Positions 54,341-63,123 of a stretch of 64,000 nt of DNA are shown piece after piece; position 1 is the first letter of the stretch, and each line of letters starts with the position of its first letter. This DNA comes from an uncultured Acetatifactor sp. (lineage in GTDB: Bacteria > Bacillota > Clostridia > Lachnospirales > Lachnospiraceae). Location of the stretch: contig CANQNT010000015.1 of NCBI GenBank assembly GCA_947625255.1, positions 1 to 64,000 on the forward strand, read 5' to 3'. A program made the position numbers and the translations under genes. The notes beneath the pieces were generated by a model, which saw only the letters and a program-made list of their open reading frames with translations, did not search any database and was not told the DNA's origin.

Positions 54341-56794
54341 TACCTCGTCTTTCTTTTCATTCTCTTTCTTATTGATCCAATTCCCCTGGTCTGTGCCAAG
54401 GAAAGTTGTTTCCGCAATCCGCGCCTCTTTCACGCCCCGCTCTGCTTCCGGAACAGGTTTGTTTACATTACCTCGTCCAGGATCCACCGAGTGCCGGCCT
54501 CGTCCATCTCCGGCAGGATCATGCACCTTACAAAGGTTCAGCCGCAAGGCATTGGTGACCACGCAAAAGCTGGACAAGCTCATGGCCGCCGCTCCGAACA
54601 TGGGATTCAGCTGCCAGTGGAACAGCGGAATCCATACTCCGGCCGCCAGCGGAATCCCAATCACATTGTAGAAAAATGCCCAGAACAGATTCTCATGAAT
54701 GTTGCGCAGGGTGGCGCGGCTTAAGCGAATGGCAGCCGGCACGTCACGCAGCCTGCTCTTCATCAGCACCACGTCAGCAGCGTCAATGGCGACGTCCGTT
54801 CCCGCACCGATGGCGATACCGATATCCGCCCTGGTCAGCGCCGGAGCATCATTGATACCATCCCCCACCATGGCGACCTTGCCTTTCTCCTGAAGGGCGC
54901 GGATCACGCTTTCCTTCCCGTCGGGAAGCACCCCTGCGATCACCTCGTCCACACCCGCCTGGGCGCCAATGGCCTTGGCCGTACGCTCATTGTCGCCAGT
55001 CAGCATCACTACGCGAATTCCCATATTTTGAAGCTCCCGCACGGCCTGGGCACCGTCCTCCTTGATCACGTCCGCTACGGCGATCATCCCCAGTACCTTT
55101 CCATCCCGCGCGAAGAACAAAGGGGTTTTTCCCTCCTCCGCAAGCCTGCGGGACTGTTCCTTTAAATCCGCAGGAATCTCTGCCTGGCTTCCCACAAAGC
55201 GCTCGCTTCCCCCAAGCAGAGTCGCGCCCTGATAACCGACCGTCAGACCATTGCCCGGAAGCGCCTGGAAATCCTTGACTTCCTCTCCGGAATTCATCGG
55301 CCCCACATAAGCCATGACCGCCTTGGCCAACGGATGCTCGCTCCTATGCTCCAATGCACGGGCATTCTCTAAAAGCGTCTCCCGGGGAACTCCCTCCCTT
55401 GGCACTACGTCCGTCACCCTGGGCTCCCCGTTGGTGATCGTCCCTGTCTTATCCAGGGCCACAATCCGCATCTTGCCCGTCGTTTCCAACGAAGCCGCCG
55501 TTTTGAATAAAATCCCATTTCTGGCCCCTACACCGTTGCCCACCATGATTGCCACGGGCGTAGCCAGCCCCAACGCACAGGGACAGCTGATGACCAGAAC
55601 CGAAATTCCTCTTGCCAGGGCAAAACCCACGGTCTGTCCCGCCAAAAGCCAGACAAGAATCGTCACTGCCGCCACGGATATCACCGCCGGCACGAACACG
55701 CCGGATACCCTGTCTGCCACTTTGGCAATGGGCGCCTTGGTAGCCGCCGCGTCGCTGACCATGCGGATGATCTGAGACAAAGTCGTATCCTCACCCACGC
55801 GGGTAGCTTCACATTTTAAGAAACCGGACTGATTCACGGTTGCCGCGGATACCGCATCCCCCACGGCCTTATCCACGGGAATGCTCTCCCCGGTCAGGGC
55901 CGCCTCGTTCACGGCGCTGCTTCCTTCGATCACCACGCCGTCCACGGGAATGTTCTCCCCGGGACGGACCACAAAATGGTCTCCCCTCCGCACCCGTTCA
56001 ATCGGCACCGTCACCTCTGCGCCGTCCCGCAAAACCGTGGCCGTCCTGGGGGCAAGTTTCATCAGACCTTTCAATGCGTCCGTGGTTCTCCCCTTGGACC
56101 GGGCCTCCAACATTTTTCCCACCGTGATCAACGTCAGAATCATGGCCGCCGATTCAAAATAAAACTCGTGCATATAACCCATGACACCTTCCATATCCAT
56201 GCGAAGCTGGGCATCCGTCATGGCAAACAGAGCGTATGTGCTGTAACCGAAAGCCGCGCTGGCACCCAGGGCCACCAGGGTGTCCATATTGGGCGCTCCA
56301 TGAAGAAGACTCTTAAAACCACTAATGAAAAACTTCTGGTTGATGACCATGATAATGATGGTCAAAAGCATCTGAATCAGCCCCATGGCCACATGATTTC
56401 CCGCCAGGAATGGGGGAACGGGCCAATCCCACATCATATGTCCCATAGAAAAATACATTAATATCATCAGGAAAATGACGGATACAATCAACCGTTTCCG
56501 CAAACGGGGCGTCTCATGATCGACAAGAAGAACCTCATCCTCCGAAAGAGATGCCCCGTTCGAATCGGCCGAAGAACCGGACACCTGTTCATGTCCGTTC
56601 TTTTTTCGGGCGCCATACCCCGCGTCCGTGACGGCCTTGATGATCTGGGCCTCTGAAGCGGTGCCCTCCACGCCCATGGAATTGGTGAGCAGGCTCACCG
56701 AACATGACGTAACGCCAGGCACTTTGCTCACTGCTTTTTCCACACGGGCACTGCAGGCGGCACAACTCATGCCCGTGACAATATATTGTTCCAT
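54125..56794 (-). CDS. copA: Copper-exporting P-type ATPase CopA with C-terminal CopZ-like domain
   Basis: Exports Cu+ from the cytoplasm. From the ATG at 56794 (AAGGAG site) the protein is 889 aa: N-terminal heavy-metal domain with [13 protein letters not shown], eight-helix P1B core with the metal motif [11 protein letters not shown], phosphorylation [13 protein letters not shown]-binding hinge [12 protein letters not shown] and [10 protein letters not shown]. After the core and a ~60-residue polar linker, a second heavy-metal domain (about 820-889; [15 protein letters not shown]) looks like a whole CopZ chaperone. An internal ATG at 54340 preceded by GAGGT could start a free 71 aa CopZ. 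Transcribed with csoR. Confidence 0.94.
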   Translation of the reverse strand: MEQYIVTGMSCAACSARVEKAVSKVPGVTSCSVSLLTNSMGVEGTASEAQIIKAVTDAGYGARKKNGHEQVSGSSADSNGASLSEDEVLLVDHETPRLRKRLIVSVIFLMILMYFSMGHMMWDWPVPPFLAGNHVAMGLIQMLLTIIIMVINQKFFISGFKSLLHGAPNMDTLVALGASAAFGYSTYALFAMTDAQLRMDMEGVMGYMHEFYFESAAMILTLITVGKMLEARSKGRTTDALKGLMKLAPRTATVLRDGAEVTVPIERVRRGDHFVVRPGENIPVDGVVIEGSSAVNEAALTGESIPVDKAVGDAVSAATVNQSGFLKCEATRVGEDTTLSQIIRMVSDAAATKAPIAKVADRVSGVFVPAVISVAAVTILVWLLAGQTVGFALARGISVLVISCPCALGLATPVAIMVGNGVGARNGILFKTAASLETTGKMRIVALDKTGTITNGEPRVTDVVPREGVPRETLLENARALEHRSEHPLAKAVMAYVGPMNSGEEVKDFQALPGNGLTVGYQGATLLGGSERFVGSQAEIPADLKEQSRRLAEEGKTPLFFARDGKVLGMIAVADVIKEDGAQAVRELQNMGIRVVMLTGDNERTAKAIGAQAGVDEVIAGVLPDGKESVIRALQEKGKVAMVGDGINDAPALTRADIGIAIGAGTDVAIDAADVVLMKSRLRDVPAAIRLSRATLRNIHENLFWAFFYNVIGIPLAAGVWIPLFHWQLNPMFGAAAMSLSSFCVVTNALRLNLCKVHDPAGDGRGRHSVDPGRGNVNKPVPEAERGVKEARIAETTFLGTDQGNWINKKENEKKDEVMKMEKTMKIEGMMCGHCEARVKKALEALDGVREAVVSHTAGTAVVKLSADVADETLKAAVEAQDYQVVSIQ

Positions 56795-56846
56795 AAAACA
56801 CACTCCTTCTTATAATAACTACCGAAAGGACAATATTAGGGCCGCT

Positions 56847-57311
56847 CTACCGCATCAGTTTCTGAAGCGTGGCGACCAGCTCATCCACAGTATCCTCTTT
56901 TCCCTCCAAAATATCCCTTGTGACACAGGTTTTAATATGCTCCGCCAAAAGCGCCTTGTTGAAGCTGTTCAAGGCGGCGGTGGCGGCCGCCACCTGCATC
57001 AGAATATCCGTGCAGTAAGCATTCTTTTCCACCATGCCCTTGATCCCCCGAATCTGTCCCTCAATACGGTTCAGCCGGTGAATCAGCGCGGTAACCTCTT
57101 TGGACGAGCGGTTCTTGGTCTTGGCGGAATGACAGCAAGGGCAAAGAGCGTCCTGCGCGGAATCGTCCGCTCTGCAGAGGGACTCCGCCGCTTCTTCCGC
57201 CTGGACGAGCATGGCTGTTTCCCCAGCTTTTGCTGTGACATCCGTTTCCCCTGCGGGCAATTCGGATATTTCCGAAATTTCCCGCCTCTTGCCAGTAGAT
57301 TCTTCCTTCAT
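56847..57311 (-). CDS. csoR: Copper-sensing repressor CsoR
   Basis: Tetrameric Cu+-responsive repressor. The C-terminal ~90 of 154 residues form the CsoR/RcnR helical domain, with metal ligands Cys (NAYCTDIL), His and Cys (EHIKTCV) in the C-H-C pattern. The first ~65 residues are an acidic extension that includes a CPCCH cluster and is longer than in most CsoR proteins. GGAGG precedes the ATG at 57311. First gene before copA; its own operator lies in its promoter. Confidence 0.93.
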   Translation of the reverse strand: MKEESTGKRREISEISELPAGETDVTAKAGETAMLVQAEEAAESLCRADDSAQDALCPCCHSAKTKNRSSKEVTALIHRLNRIEGQIRGIKGMVEKNAYCTDILMQVAAATAALNSFNKALLAEHIKTCVTRDILEGKEDTVDELVATLQKLMR

Positions 57312-57338
57312 TATGCTTCCTCCTCCATTTCACAGAAC

Positions 57339-57367
57339 ATTATATACCCTACCGGGGTATAATGCAA
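57339..57367 (-). promoter_or_regulatory. csoR-copA promoter with embedded CsoR operator
   Basis: Minus strand -35 TTGCAT (57362-57367), 17 bp spacer, -10 TATAAT (57339-57344). The spacer holds ATACCCTACCGGGGTAT (57344-57360, plus strand), which matches the known CsoR operator form TACCC-N-GGGTA. Repression by blocking RNA polymerase and release by Cu+ are expected. Confidence 0.85.
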
Positions 57368-57376
57368 TAGTTTTTT

Positions 57377-57403
57377 ATTTCATTGAAACAAATTTCATTG
57401 AAA
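57377..57403. repeat. Repeated 12-bp dyad at the 3' end of the recombinase operon
   Basis: ATTTCATTGAAA occurs at 57377-57388 and 57392-57403 (15-bp period). Each contains the dyad TTTCA-T-TGAAA. The second copy overlaps the stop of the first recombinase gene; the first lies 10 bp from the csoR -35. Confidence 0.75.
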
Positions 57404-58804
57404 TCGCGTTGCAATCTCTTTTTCAAAGCGGAAACGGACCTCCACATTCCCTTTCAGGCGTTTCATGTTTTCCCCATGGACATAGACACGGTCAATCGTA
57501 AGTTTTACGGCTTCTTTCGTCAGCGCTTTCTCACGCAGCAAATCCGGCGCAAGGGTCAGCAGCTGCATGAGCTCCGGGGACAAGGAGTCTTTTAATTGTT
57601 CCGATCCGCCGGACGGTTCCGCCCCAACCATCTCTTTCAGGCATACCAACAGCTCCAACCATTCCCGCAAAGCCTGAAAAACCTGTTTCTCAATCAGTCT
57701 AATGCTGTATTGGCCGGATGGGCAATTGGAATATTGCGGCATTTCCCTGCCGTCCCTGCACCAGACGACGGGCTCCGCGGCGCCGAGGTCATGGGCCATG
57801 ACGCGGTGACAATGTCCGCAGCGGATCTTGCTGCGCAGCGGAAAATCTTTTTTTCCAAGGTATTCTCCCTTGGTCCGATATTGGATCACGCCCTGGGCCC
57901 GCTCAAACTCTTCATGGGTGACAATGGCCTCATGGGCGTTTTCCGTGACATATTGATCCCTGGGCGCGTTTTTACGGATCACGGTTCTGCCGGGTACAAT
58001 TACCCTGCTTTTGCCCAACACAATGGCGCCGGTATATTCATAGGTGGTAAGGATCTTCCATACCTTTCCGGCATTCCAGATTTTATCCGGGGTCAGAGAA
58101 TACTGCCTTTCCTTGCCCTGAATACCGTAAATCCGATTGTATTCCGAAGCAATGGGAACCTTTTCCTCATTCAGACGATGTGCTATCTGAGAAGTTGTGC
58201 AGCCTTCCAGCGCCAGATCAAAAATTTTGCGCACAATTTCAGCGGCAGGAGGATCCAACACATATCTGCCCTTTCGTTCCGGATCCTGCAAATAGCCAAA
58301 GGGAGCGCTTCCGCTGGTGCTATAGCCCTGTTTCCACTTTTCCTCATTGGCAGTGTGCAGACGCTTGCCCACATCCCGCCGGTGGAACGTGCTGACCAGA
58401 CTGCTGACCGTCTCGTCCATGCCCTGGGCGCTTTCGGAATAGTAGGCGCTGCTGTCATAATTATTATTAATGGCAATAAAACGAATACCCAAAACAGGAA
58501 AAATCTGCTCCAGATATTTTCCCACTTCGGTGTTTTCCCGGCCAAAGCGTGTAAAATCCTTAACGATAATGGTATCAATGCGGCCGCTTTTTACACTTTC
58601 CATCATTTTCCGGAAACCAGGACGGTCAAAATTTTTACCGGAATAACCATCATCCACATATTCCTCTGCCTCTATGCCCCGGAATTCGGCTTTGGACGCG
58701 AGAAACTCGTCGATCAGACTCCTCTGATGCTCGATGCTGTTATTTTCGTCCCGTCCGTCCAAATCCCCGTCTGATATGGATAATCTCTCATACTTGCCGA
58801 TCAT
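57395..58804 (-). CDS. Large serine recombinase, catalytically intact member of a triplet
   Basis: Site-specific recombinase of the resolvase/integrase class. The 469 aa protein has a resolvase domain with the catalytic Ser in KYERLSISDGD (Ser near 9) and the arginine motif KDFTRFGREN, a Recombinase domain (about 165-290), a zinc ribbon (CGHC ... C ... C, about 330-370) and a C-terminal tail. GGAGG precedes the ATG at 58804, which overlaps the stop of the second recombinase (ATGA). It is the last gene of the three-gene operon and the only one with all catalytic residues. Probably moves or excises an integrated element. Confidence 0.92.
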   Translation of the reverse strand: MIGKYERLSISDGDLDGRDENNSIEHQRSLIDEFLASKAEFRGIEAEEYVDDGYSGKNFDRPGFRKMMESVKSGRIDTIIVKDFTRFGRENTEVGKYLEQIFPVLGIRFIAINNNYDSSAYYSESAQGMDETVSSLVSTFHRRDVGKRLHTANEEKWKQGYSTSGSAPFGYLQDPERKGRYVLDPPAAEIVRKIFDLALEGCTTSQIAHRLNEEKVPIASEYNRIYGIQGKERQYSLTPDKIWNAGKVWKILTTYEYTGAIVLGKSRVIVPGRTVIRKNAPRDQYVTENAHEAIVTHEEFERAQGVIQYRTKGEYLGKKDFPLRSKIRCGHCHRVMAHDLGAAEPVVWCRDGREMPQYSNCPSGQYSIRLIEKQVFQALREWLELLVCLKEMVGAEPSGGSEQLKDSLSPELMQLLTLAPDLLREKALTKEAVKLTIDRVYVHGENMKRLKGNVEVRFRFEKEIATRFQ

Positions 58805-60156
58805 AAATCAATCCTCCGCTCCTTCCATTCAACTCCAAGCTCGTTTTCATTGCTGACGGTGATCCGTTTGATGTAAGAATAGGACGCGTCAAAATCCGGG
58901 ACAGACTTCCTTAAGTTCCCCGCGGATTCGGATCCTGCCGCGGGGTCGCCGGACTGCGCGCCGCTCTCCCCAACTCCCTGAGGGGGCCGCTGTCCACAAA
59001 GCCAGGTTTTCAAAACCCGTTCCGCGATCCGATGTCCCCTGCAGGCCTTGGTCATGTCCGGGGCTTTACAGACATAGTAGCCAATTTTTTTCTCTTCGGG
59101 AACACTATAAGGAAGCCGCTCATATTCCATCCGTGCGCCGCATTCCGCACAGTAAACCAGGCCCTGCAGTTCATCCTTTTGGGGCCGGCGCTTCTTCCTG
59201 CTTCCCAACCGACCCTGCCGAATCCGTTCCGCCCGTTCGCCATTTAGCTCCTGTACCCGTTCAAAATCATCCCGGGCAATAATGGCCGGATGCGTATGTG
59301 GCGTGATGATCCAATCCTTGGGCGCCACAAGCACTTTTTCCTGACCGGCAAAAAGCGCCTGACTGGTCTTATTGCTCACCGTATCGCCCACATAGGTCTG
59401 ATTACTCAAAATCACCCGCAGGGTGCTGACATTCCACTTTCCCTCCTGAGGCGTTTTGACCAGACCCAACTGGTACAAACGCTGCCTGGGCGTGGGTACC
59501 CCGAGAAGCTCCAGCCGCTCCGCGATATCCCCGAAAGAAGCCCCCAAAAGCTTCCATTGATAAATTAATTGCACATACAGCGCCATTTCGGGATCCACCT
59601 CATTGCGGAGAGTCTGGGGATTGCGAAGATAGCCAAAAGGGGCAAAATTTCCGCCGGCCAGACCCTTTTGCTTCTTTTCCTGAAAAGAATCCCAGATTTT
59701 CCTGGACAGCTCCCTGGAAAACAGGGATGCCGCCATTTTTTTCATGGAAACGGTCAATTCATCCATATCTTTCTTGCGGCTGCTGTCGAAATGGTCCGAA
59801 ACCGAAATAAGCCGAATCCCCAGGAACGGAAAAATCGTTTCAATATAGTACCCGGCTTCCAGAAAATTGCGCCCAAACCGGGACAAATCCTTGACCACGA
59901 TGCATCCGATCTTTTTGCGTCGCACATCATCCATCATGCGGATAAAATCCGGTCTTTGAAAATCAGTTTCCGCAAAATTCAAATCAAAATAAGTGTCAAT
60001 ATATTCCAGCTCCTCGCTGTTTTTCACGAATTCCTGGATCGTGGCGATCTGGGTGCTGCGGGAATGGTCTCCCGCGTTCTCCCCTGCGTCCAAACGGCCA
60101 TAGCCGGCCGTCGGAATCCGCCGTTTGCCCAATTCAGTCGTTCTACCTCTCATCAT
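58801..60156 (-). CDS. Large serine recombinase, nucleophile Ser replaced by Asp
   Basis: Second member of the triplet, 451 aa from the ATG at 60156 (GAGGAGG site inside the third gene's end). Resolvase domain: GYGRLDAGEN has Asp where the catalytic Ser (YxRLS) belongs, while the arginine motif KDLSRFGRNF is intact. A Recombinase domain (about 165-285) and a zinc ribbon (CAECG ... CKAPDMTKAC) follow. By homology it should bind DNA but lack strand cleavage; it may act as a partner in a mixed complex or accessory factor. A nearby Ser in the same loop could conceivably serve instead. Confidence 0.88.
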   Translation of the reverse strand: MMRGRTTELGKRRIPTAGYGRLDAGENAGDHSRSTQIATIQEFVKNSEELEYIDTYFDLNFAETDFQRPDFIRMMDDVRRKKIGCIVVKDLSRFGRNFLEAGYYIETIFPFLGIRLISVSDHFDSSRKKDMDELTVSMKKMAASLFSRELSRKIWDSFQEKKQKGLAGGNFAPFGYLRNPQTLRNEVDPEMALYVQLIYQWKLLGASFGDIAERLELLGVPTPRQRLYQLGLVKTPQEGKWNVSTLRVILSNQTYVGDTVSNKTSQALFAGQEKVLVAPKDWIITPHTHPAIIARDDFERVQELNGERAERIRQGRLGSRKKRRPQKDELQGLVYCAECGARMEYERLPYSVPEEKKIGYYVCKAPDMTKACRGHRIAERVLKTWLCGQRPPQGVGESGAQSGDPAAGSESAGNLRKSVPDFDASYSYIKRITVSNENELGVEWKERRIDL

Positions 60157-61801
60157 GATACAAACCCTCCTCAAACCAATCCGCTGGCAGCAACTCTTTC
60201 CATTCCTCTTCCATGACTCGAACCCTTACCGATAACTGACAAGGACCGCTTTTCACGGGTTGCGAAACGCATACATCCGGCTCCTTTTCCACCTCGACCC
60301 GACGGATCAGCTTCTCTGCACCGGCCTGATCCAAAGGCTGCGGAATGACTGTGTGATCAAACAGCACAAGCCATGGATTCTTTAAACCATAAGCCACATC
60401 CAAGCGCTTTGCCTGGTCCATGACCGCCTCCAGCCGCTGGTCCAATTTCCGGCTGGCCGCTTCATACTCCTGTAATCGTCTCTCGTATTCTTCCTGGGGA
60501 ATCTCTCCCTTTTCCCACTGCTCATAAAGCGGGACCCTCTGAAACTGCTCCATCTCCATTTCCGCCAGAATTCTTTTCATCTGTTCCGACAAAAGCGCCC
60601 TGCGCTTGCCGCGTGCCTCCTGACCCAAATCCTGTCGAAATTTTTCTATGACGGCCTGTGCCTGTCTCCGCTCCGTCTGAAGGGCACGCAAAACCGCATC
60701 CGCGATTTGCTCCTCTGTCAGAAATGCCACATCCGACTTTTTCTCCCCGATCTTCCAACAACCTTTCCGACAGGTGAAACGTGCAGTTTCCCCTGCCTCT
60801 CCCGGCTTTCGCAGCAGCTGCGTCCCGCATCGGGCGCAAAACACACGATAAGGAAGCGCAGAGGGCTCTTTTGCTTTCCGTTTCCGACGTCTGCGTACCG
60901 TCTGTCCATCCGGGTCATTGGCTGGAAGTGCCAGAAACTCCTCCGTAGTCAGGTAAGCCTCATGGCATCCCGTAGCCAGAATCTCCCGCTTTTTATTGGA
61001 ACGGGCTCCGGTGTAGACCGGATTGCGTAAAATCGCCAGGACCTTGGCAGGATTCCATCTTTCCTGCGGGGTCGGAGATTTAAGCCGCGAATCTGCCGTG
61101 CCTCCTTCCTGAATTCCTCCCATGCTTTCTTGTTGTAGTTTCTTACGGTGAACAAGGGGCGTATCCGCTCCCATTTGATTGAGCCACTCCGCGATTTCCT
61201 CCGGGGATTCCCCCGCCTGGTGACGATGAAACATTTCGGCAAGATAGGGCGCCACCGATTTGTCCTTGCTCATATGGTCAGCACCGTTGGGCCGCACATA
61301 TCCATAGGGAACGGAATTGGTCAGAACGAAGCCCTCCCCCCTGGAGCGTTTCCACGCCTTGAAAATATCCGCGTGCATCTCCCGGCGCTTCGCCTCAAAA
61401 TAATCCAAAACCTCTCCCCTGGTCCGCCCACCGCTGTCCATATTTTCGGACACCACAATAAGCCGGACCCCCGCCATATAAAGGGTGTCCAGCAGCATTT
61501 GCTTTGCGGAAAGGAAAGAACTGCCGCAATGATAGAGGGAATAGACGACTAAAACATCGAACTTTCGCTCCATTCCATCCGCTACCATTCGTTCAAATTC
61601 CGATTCCACCTCTAAGGGAGCCTCCCCGTCAGAATACTTCTCTGACAAAAAAGCCCCTGCCTGTTCCAGGAAATTTTGAATCGCGGCATCCTGCACGGCG
61701 ACCTCGAGTGTCCCCGCGGATGCCCTCCAAGATGCCTTCCGTGTGTAACTCACACATTTTTGCTCAGAAAAAAACAAAAAAACCACCAACCTCCTGCTCA
61801 C
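60143..61801 (-). CDS. Serine recombinase-like protein with a fully degenerate active site
   Basis: First gene of the operon, 552 aa. The resolvase-like domain (about 15-130) keeps the fold pattern but YTRKA has Ala at the Ser position and the D-x-x-R-x-x-R segment reads SLYHCGSS, losing the Asp and both Arg. The Recombinase domain (about 160-280), zinc ribbon (CARCG ... C ... C) and coiled-coil C-terminus (about 370-470) are intact, so it is not a decaying pseudogene in the usual sense. The start is uncertain: GTG at 61801, or a TTG/GTG a few codons on next to AGGAGG. Overlaps the second gene. Confidence 0.82.
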   Translation of the reverse strand: MSRRLVVFLFFSEQKCVSYTRKASWRASAGTLEVAVQDAAIQNFLEQAGAFLSEKYSDGEAPLEVESEFERMVADGMERKFDVLVVYSLYHCGSSFLSAKQMLLDTLYMAGVRLIVVSENMDSGGRTRGEVLDYFEAKRREMHADIFKAWKRSRGEGFVLTNSVPYGYVRPNGADHMSKDKSVAPYLAEMFHRHQAGESPEEIAEWLNQMGADTPLVHRKKLQQESMGGIQEGGTADSRLKSPTPQERWNPAKVLAILRNPVYTGARSNKKREILATGCHEAYLTTEEFLALPANDPDGQTVRRRRKRKAKEPSALPYRVFCARCGTQLLRKPGEAGETARFTCRKGCWKIGEKKSDVAFLTEEQIADAVLRALQTERRQAQAVIEKFRQDLGQEARGKRRALLSEQMKRILAEMEMEQFQRVPLYEQWEKGEIPQEEYERRLQEYEAASRKLDQRLEAVMDQAKRLDVAYGLKNPWLVLFDHTVIPQPLDQAGAEKLIRRVEVEKEPDVCVSQPVKSGPCQLSVRVRVMEEEWKELLPADWFEEGLYHDER

Positions 61802-61865
61802 TAATCCAAAATAGTAACCAAGAAATTAATGGTTTCTGATATGCACTTATTATTTACCCATTTGT

Positions 61866-61894
61866 ATTGTAACAATTGCCGGGGATTTTTGCAA
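61866..61894 (-). promoter_or_regulatory. Promoter of the recombinase operon
   Basis: Minus strand -35 TTGCAA (61889-61894), 17 bp spacer, -10 TACAAT (61866-61871), about 65 bp upstream of the third recombinase gene's start. Confidence 0.7.
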
Positions 61895-61918
61895 GACATT
61901 TTTGAGATGAAAATGGGG

Positions 61919-61943
61919 AAATTTCTTGCAGTAAATTTCTTGC
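61919..61943. repeat. Direct repeat upstream of the recombinase promoter
   Basis: AAATTTCTTGC occurs at 61919-61929 and 61933-61943 (14-bp period), 25 bp upstream of the -35 of the recombinase operon. Candidate recombinase or regulator binding site. Confidence 0.65.
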
Positions 61944-61964
61944 TGCTGCCCTTGGCATGGGACA

Positions 61965-63098
61965 TCAGGCCCGGGCCACATAGACGATGATTTTTTCACA
62001 TAGGTACATAAGCCTGGCGACTGCCGTTTCCACACTGATCCGGTCAGGATTCTCTTCCGCTTTTCGCCCATCGCCATGGAAAAAGGAATTGCGCAGGGTC
62101 GTCAGCTCCCGGATACTGCTTTTATTCACCACGAACGGGGTTCCACAGTCGCTAAATTCCTGTATCCCCATATTGTGCAGAATATTCACCAGCTTTTCCT
62201 CCCTGCCCAACCGGGTAGCTCTGCTCATGACTCCCTTAACGGAGCACCGCAGACGCTCCCGTTTTTCTTTTGGCAGATTCAACCGTTCCAGGCATTCCAT
62301 TACCTGCTGTTTTTCCTCATCGTTGAAAAACATCTGCGTATCCGCCAGATCCGCATATTCTTTTTCGATATATTCTATGATTGCAAACAAGTGGAAAAAT
62401 TTGCTGGTGATGGTTTCTCTGCCTAACGCGACATAATACTCATCCATAATATGGTTTAAGACCGGAGATTTATCATAATGGTAATAATCAAGGAAATGCT
62501 CCGTATTCATTTTCCCAAATATGGTGTGATGCACGCTGCAGCCGATTTCAAGCCCGCTTTCCGCATATACGCAAAACACCCGGTTACCGTTTTCATCTAT
62601 GTATTCGCGGGGCTGGGCGGCTTGCTCTACCAAAGCTTCATAAGGGGCATATTTTTCCTTACTCCATTCCATATGCTGATCATCCGGCTCGACCCTCGGT
62701 TGATAACCCTGCTTATTGCAGTTGTTGCAGCTTATTAACACGCTCAGAGCTTTACAGATTTTTATGACAGAATCCTCTACCAGGGCATATGCGCTTTTTT
62801 CCGAAGCCGATACGATTCCTGTTATGATGCAGTTAAAATACTTTTCAGGCATCTGATGGGAGAGCGTTCCATCATCCGAATAACATTCCGTAAATTTACT
62901 GAAAACATGAAAATGAATCTTTTCCGTTGCCAGATAGCGTTTGTTTTCCTCCATTGGATAGGGAAAATCAATCGGGCAGGGTTCGTCCCAGTCTACGGAA
63001 TCCGCCAGCCCTAAAACCAATTCGCCCTCATCACTGCGCAGATCACAGGTGTTGTAAATAAGCGGTATGGATAGTGTAAAAGAATATAAGTGTTTCAT
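61965..63098 (-). CDS. Hypothetical protein with a C-terminal HEPN-like motif
   Basis: A 377 aa soluble protein without a named match. The N-terminal ~200 residues are mixed beta/alpha with two Cys (ISCNNCNK); the C-terminal ~150 are helical (FHLFAIIEYIEKEY onward) and carry LTTLRNSFFHGDG, an R-x4-H motif of the kind that forms the RNase site in HEPN proteins, in a layout reminiscent of Apea-type HEPN proteins of phage defence. AAAGGA precedes the ATG at 63098. The gene is visibly AT-richer than its neighbours and lies just upstream of the recombinase operon on the same strand, suggesting accessory cargo. RNase activity is inferred. Confidence 0.7.
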   Translation of the reverse strand: MKHLYSFTLSIPLIYNTCDLRSDEGELVLGLADSVDWDEPCPIDFPYPMEENKRYLATEKIHFHVFSKFTECYSDDGTLSHQMPEKYFNCIITGIVSASEKSAYALVEDSVIKICKALSVLISCNNCNKQGYQPRVEPDDQHMEWSKEKYAPYEALVEQAAQPREYIDENGNRVFCVYAESGLEIGCSVHHTIFGKMNTEHFLDYYHYDKSPVLNHIMDEYYVALGRETITSKFFHLFAIIEYIEKEYADLADTQMFFNDEEKQQVMECLERLNLPKEKRERLRCSVKGVMSRATRLGREEKLVNILHNMGIQEFSDCGTPFVVNKSSIRELTTLRNSFFHGDGRKAEENPDRISVETAVARLMYLCEKIIVYVARA

Positions 63099-63123
63099 TG
63101 CAGGGTTCCTTTCAATTCCATGC

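Noticed and set aside
57596..58774. 392-codon plus-strand frame opposite the first recombinase
   Set aside because: The minus-strand frame has all recombinase domains; the plus-strand frame has no recognisable motif or ribosome binding site.
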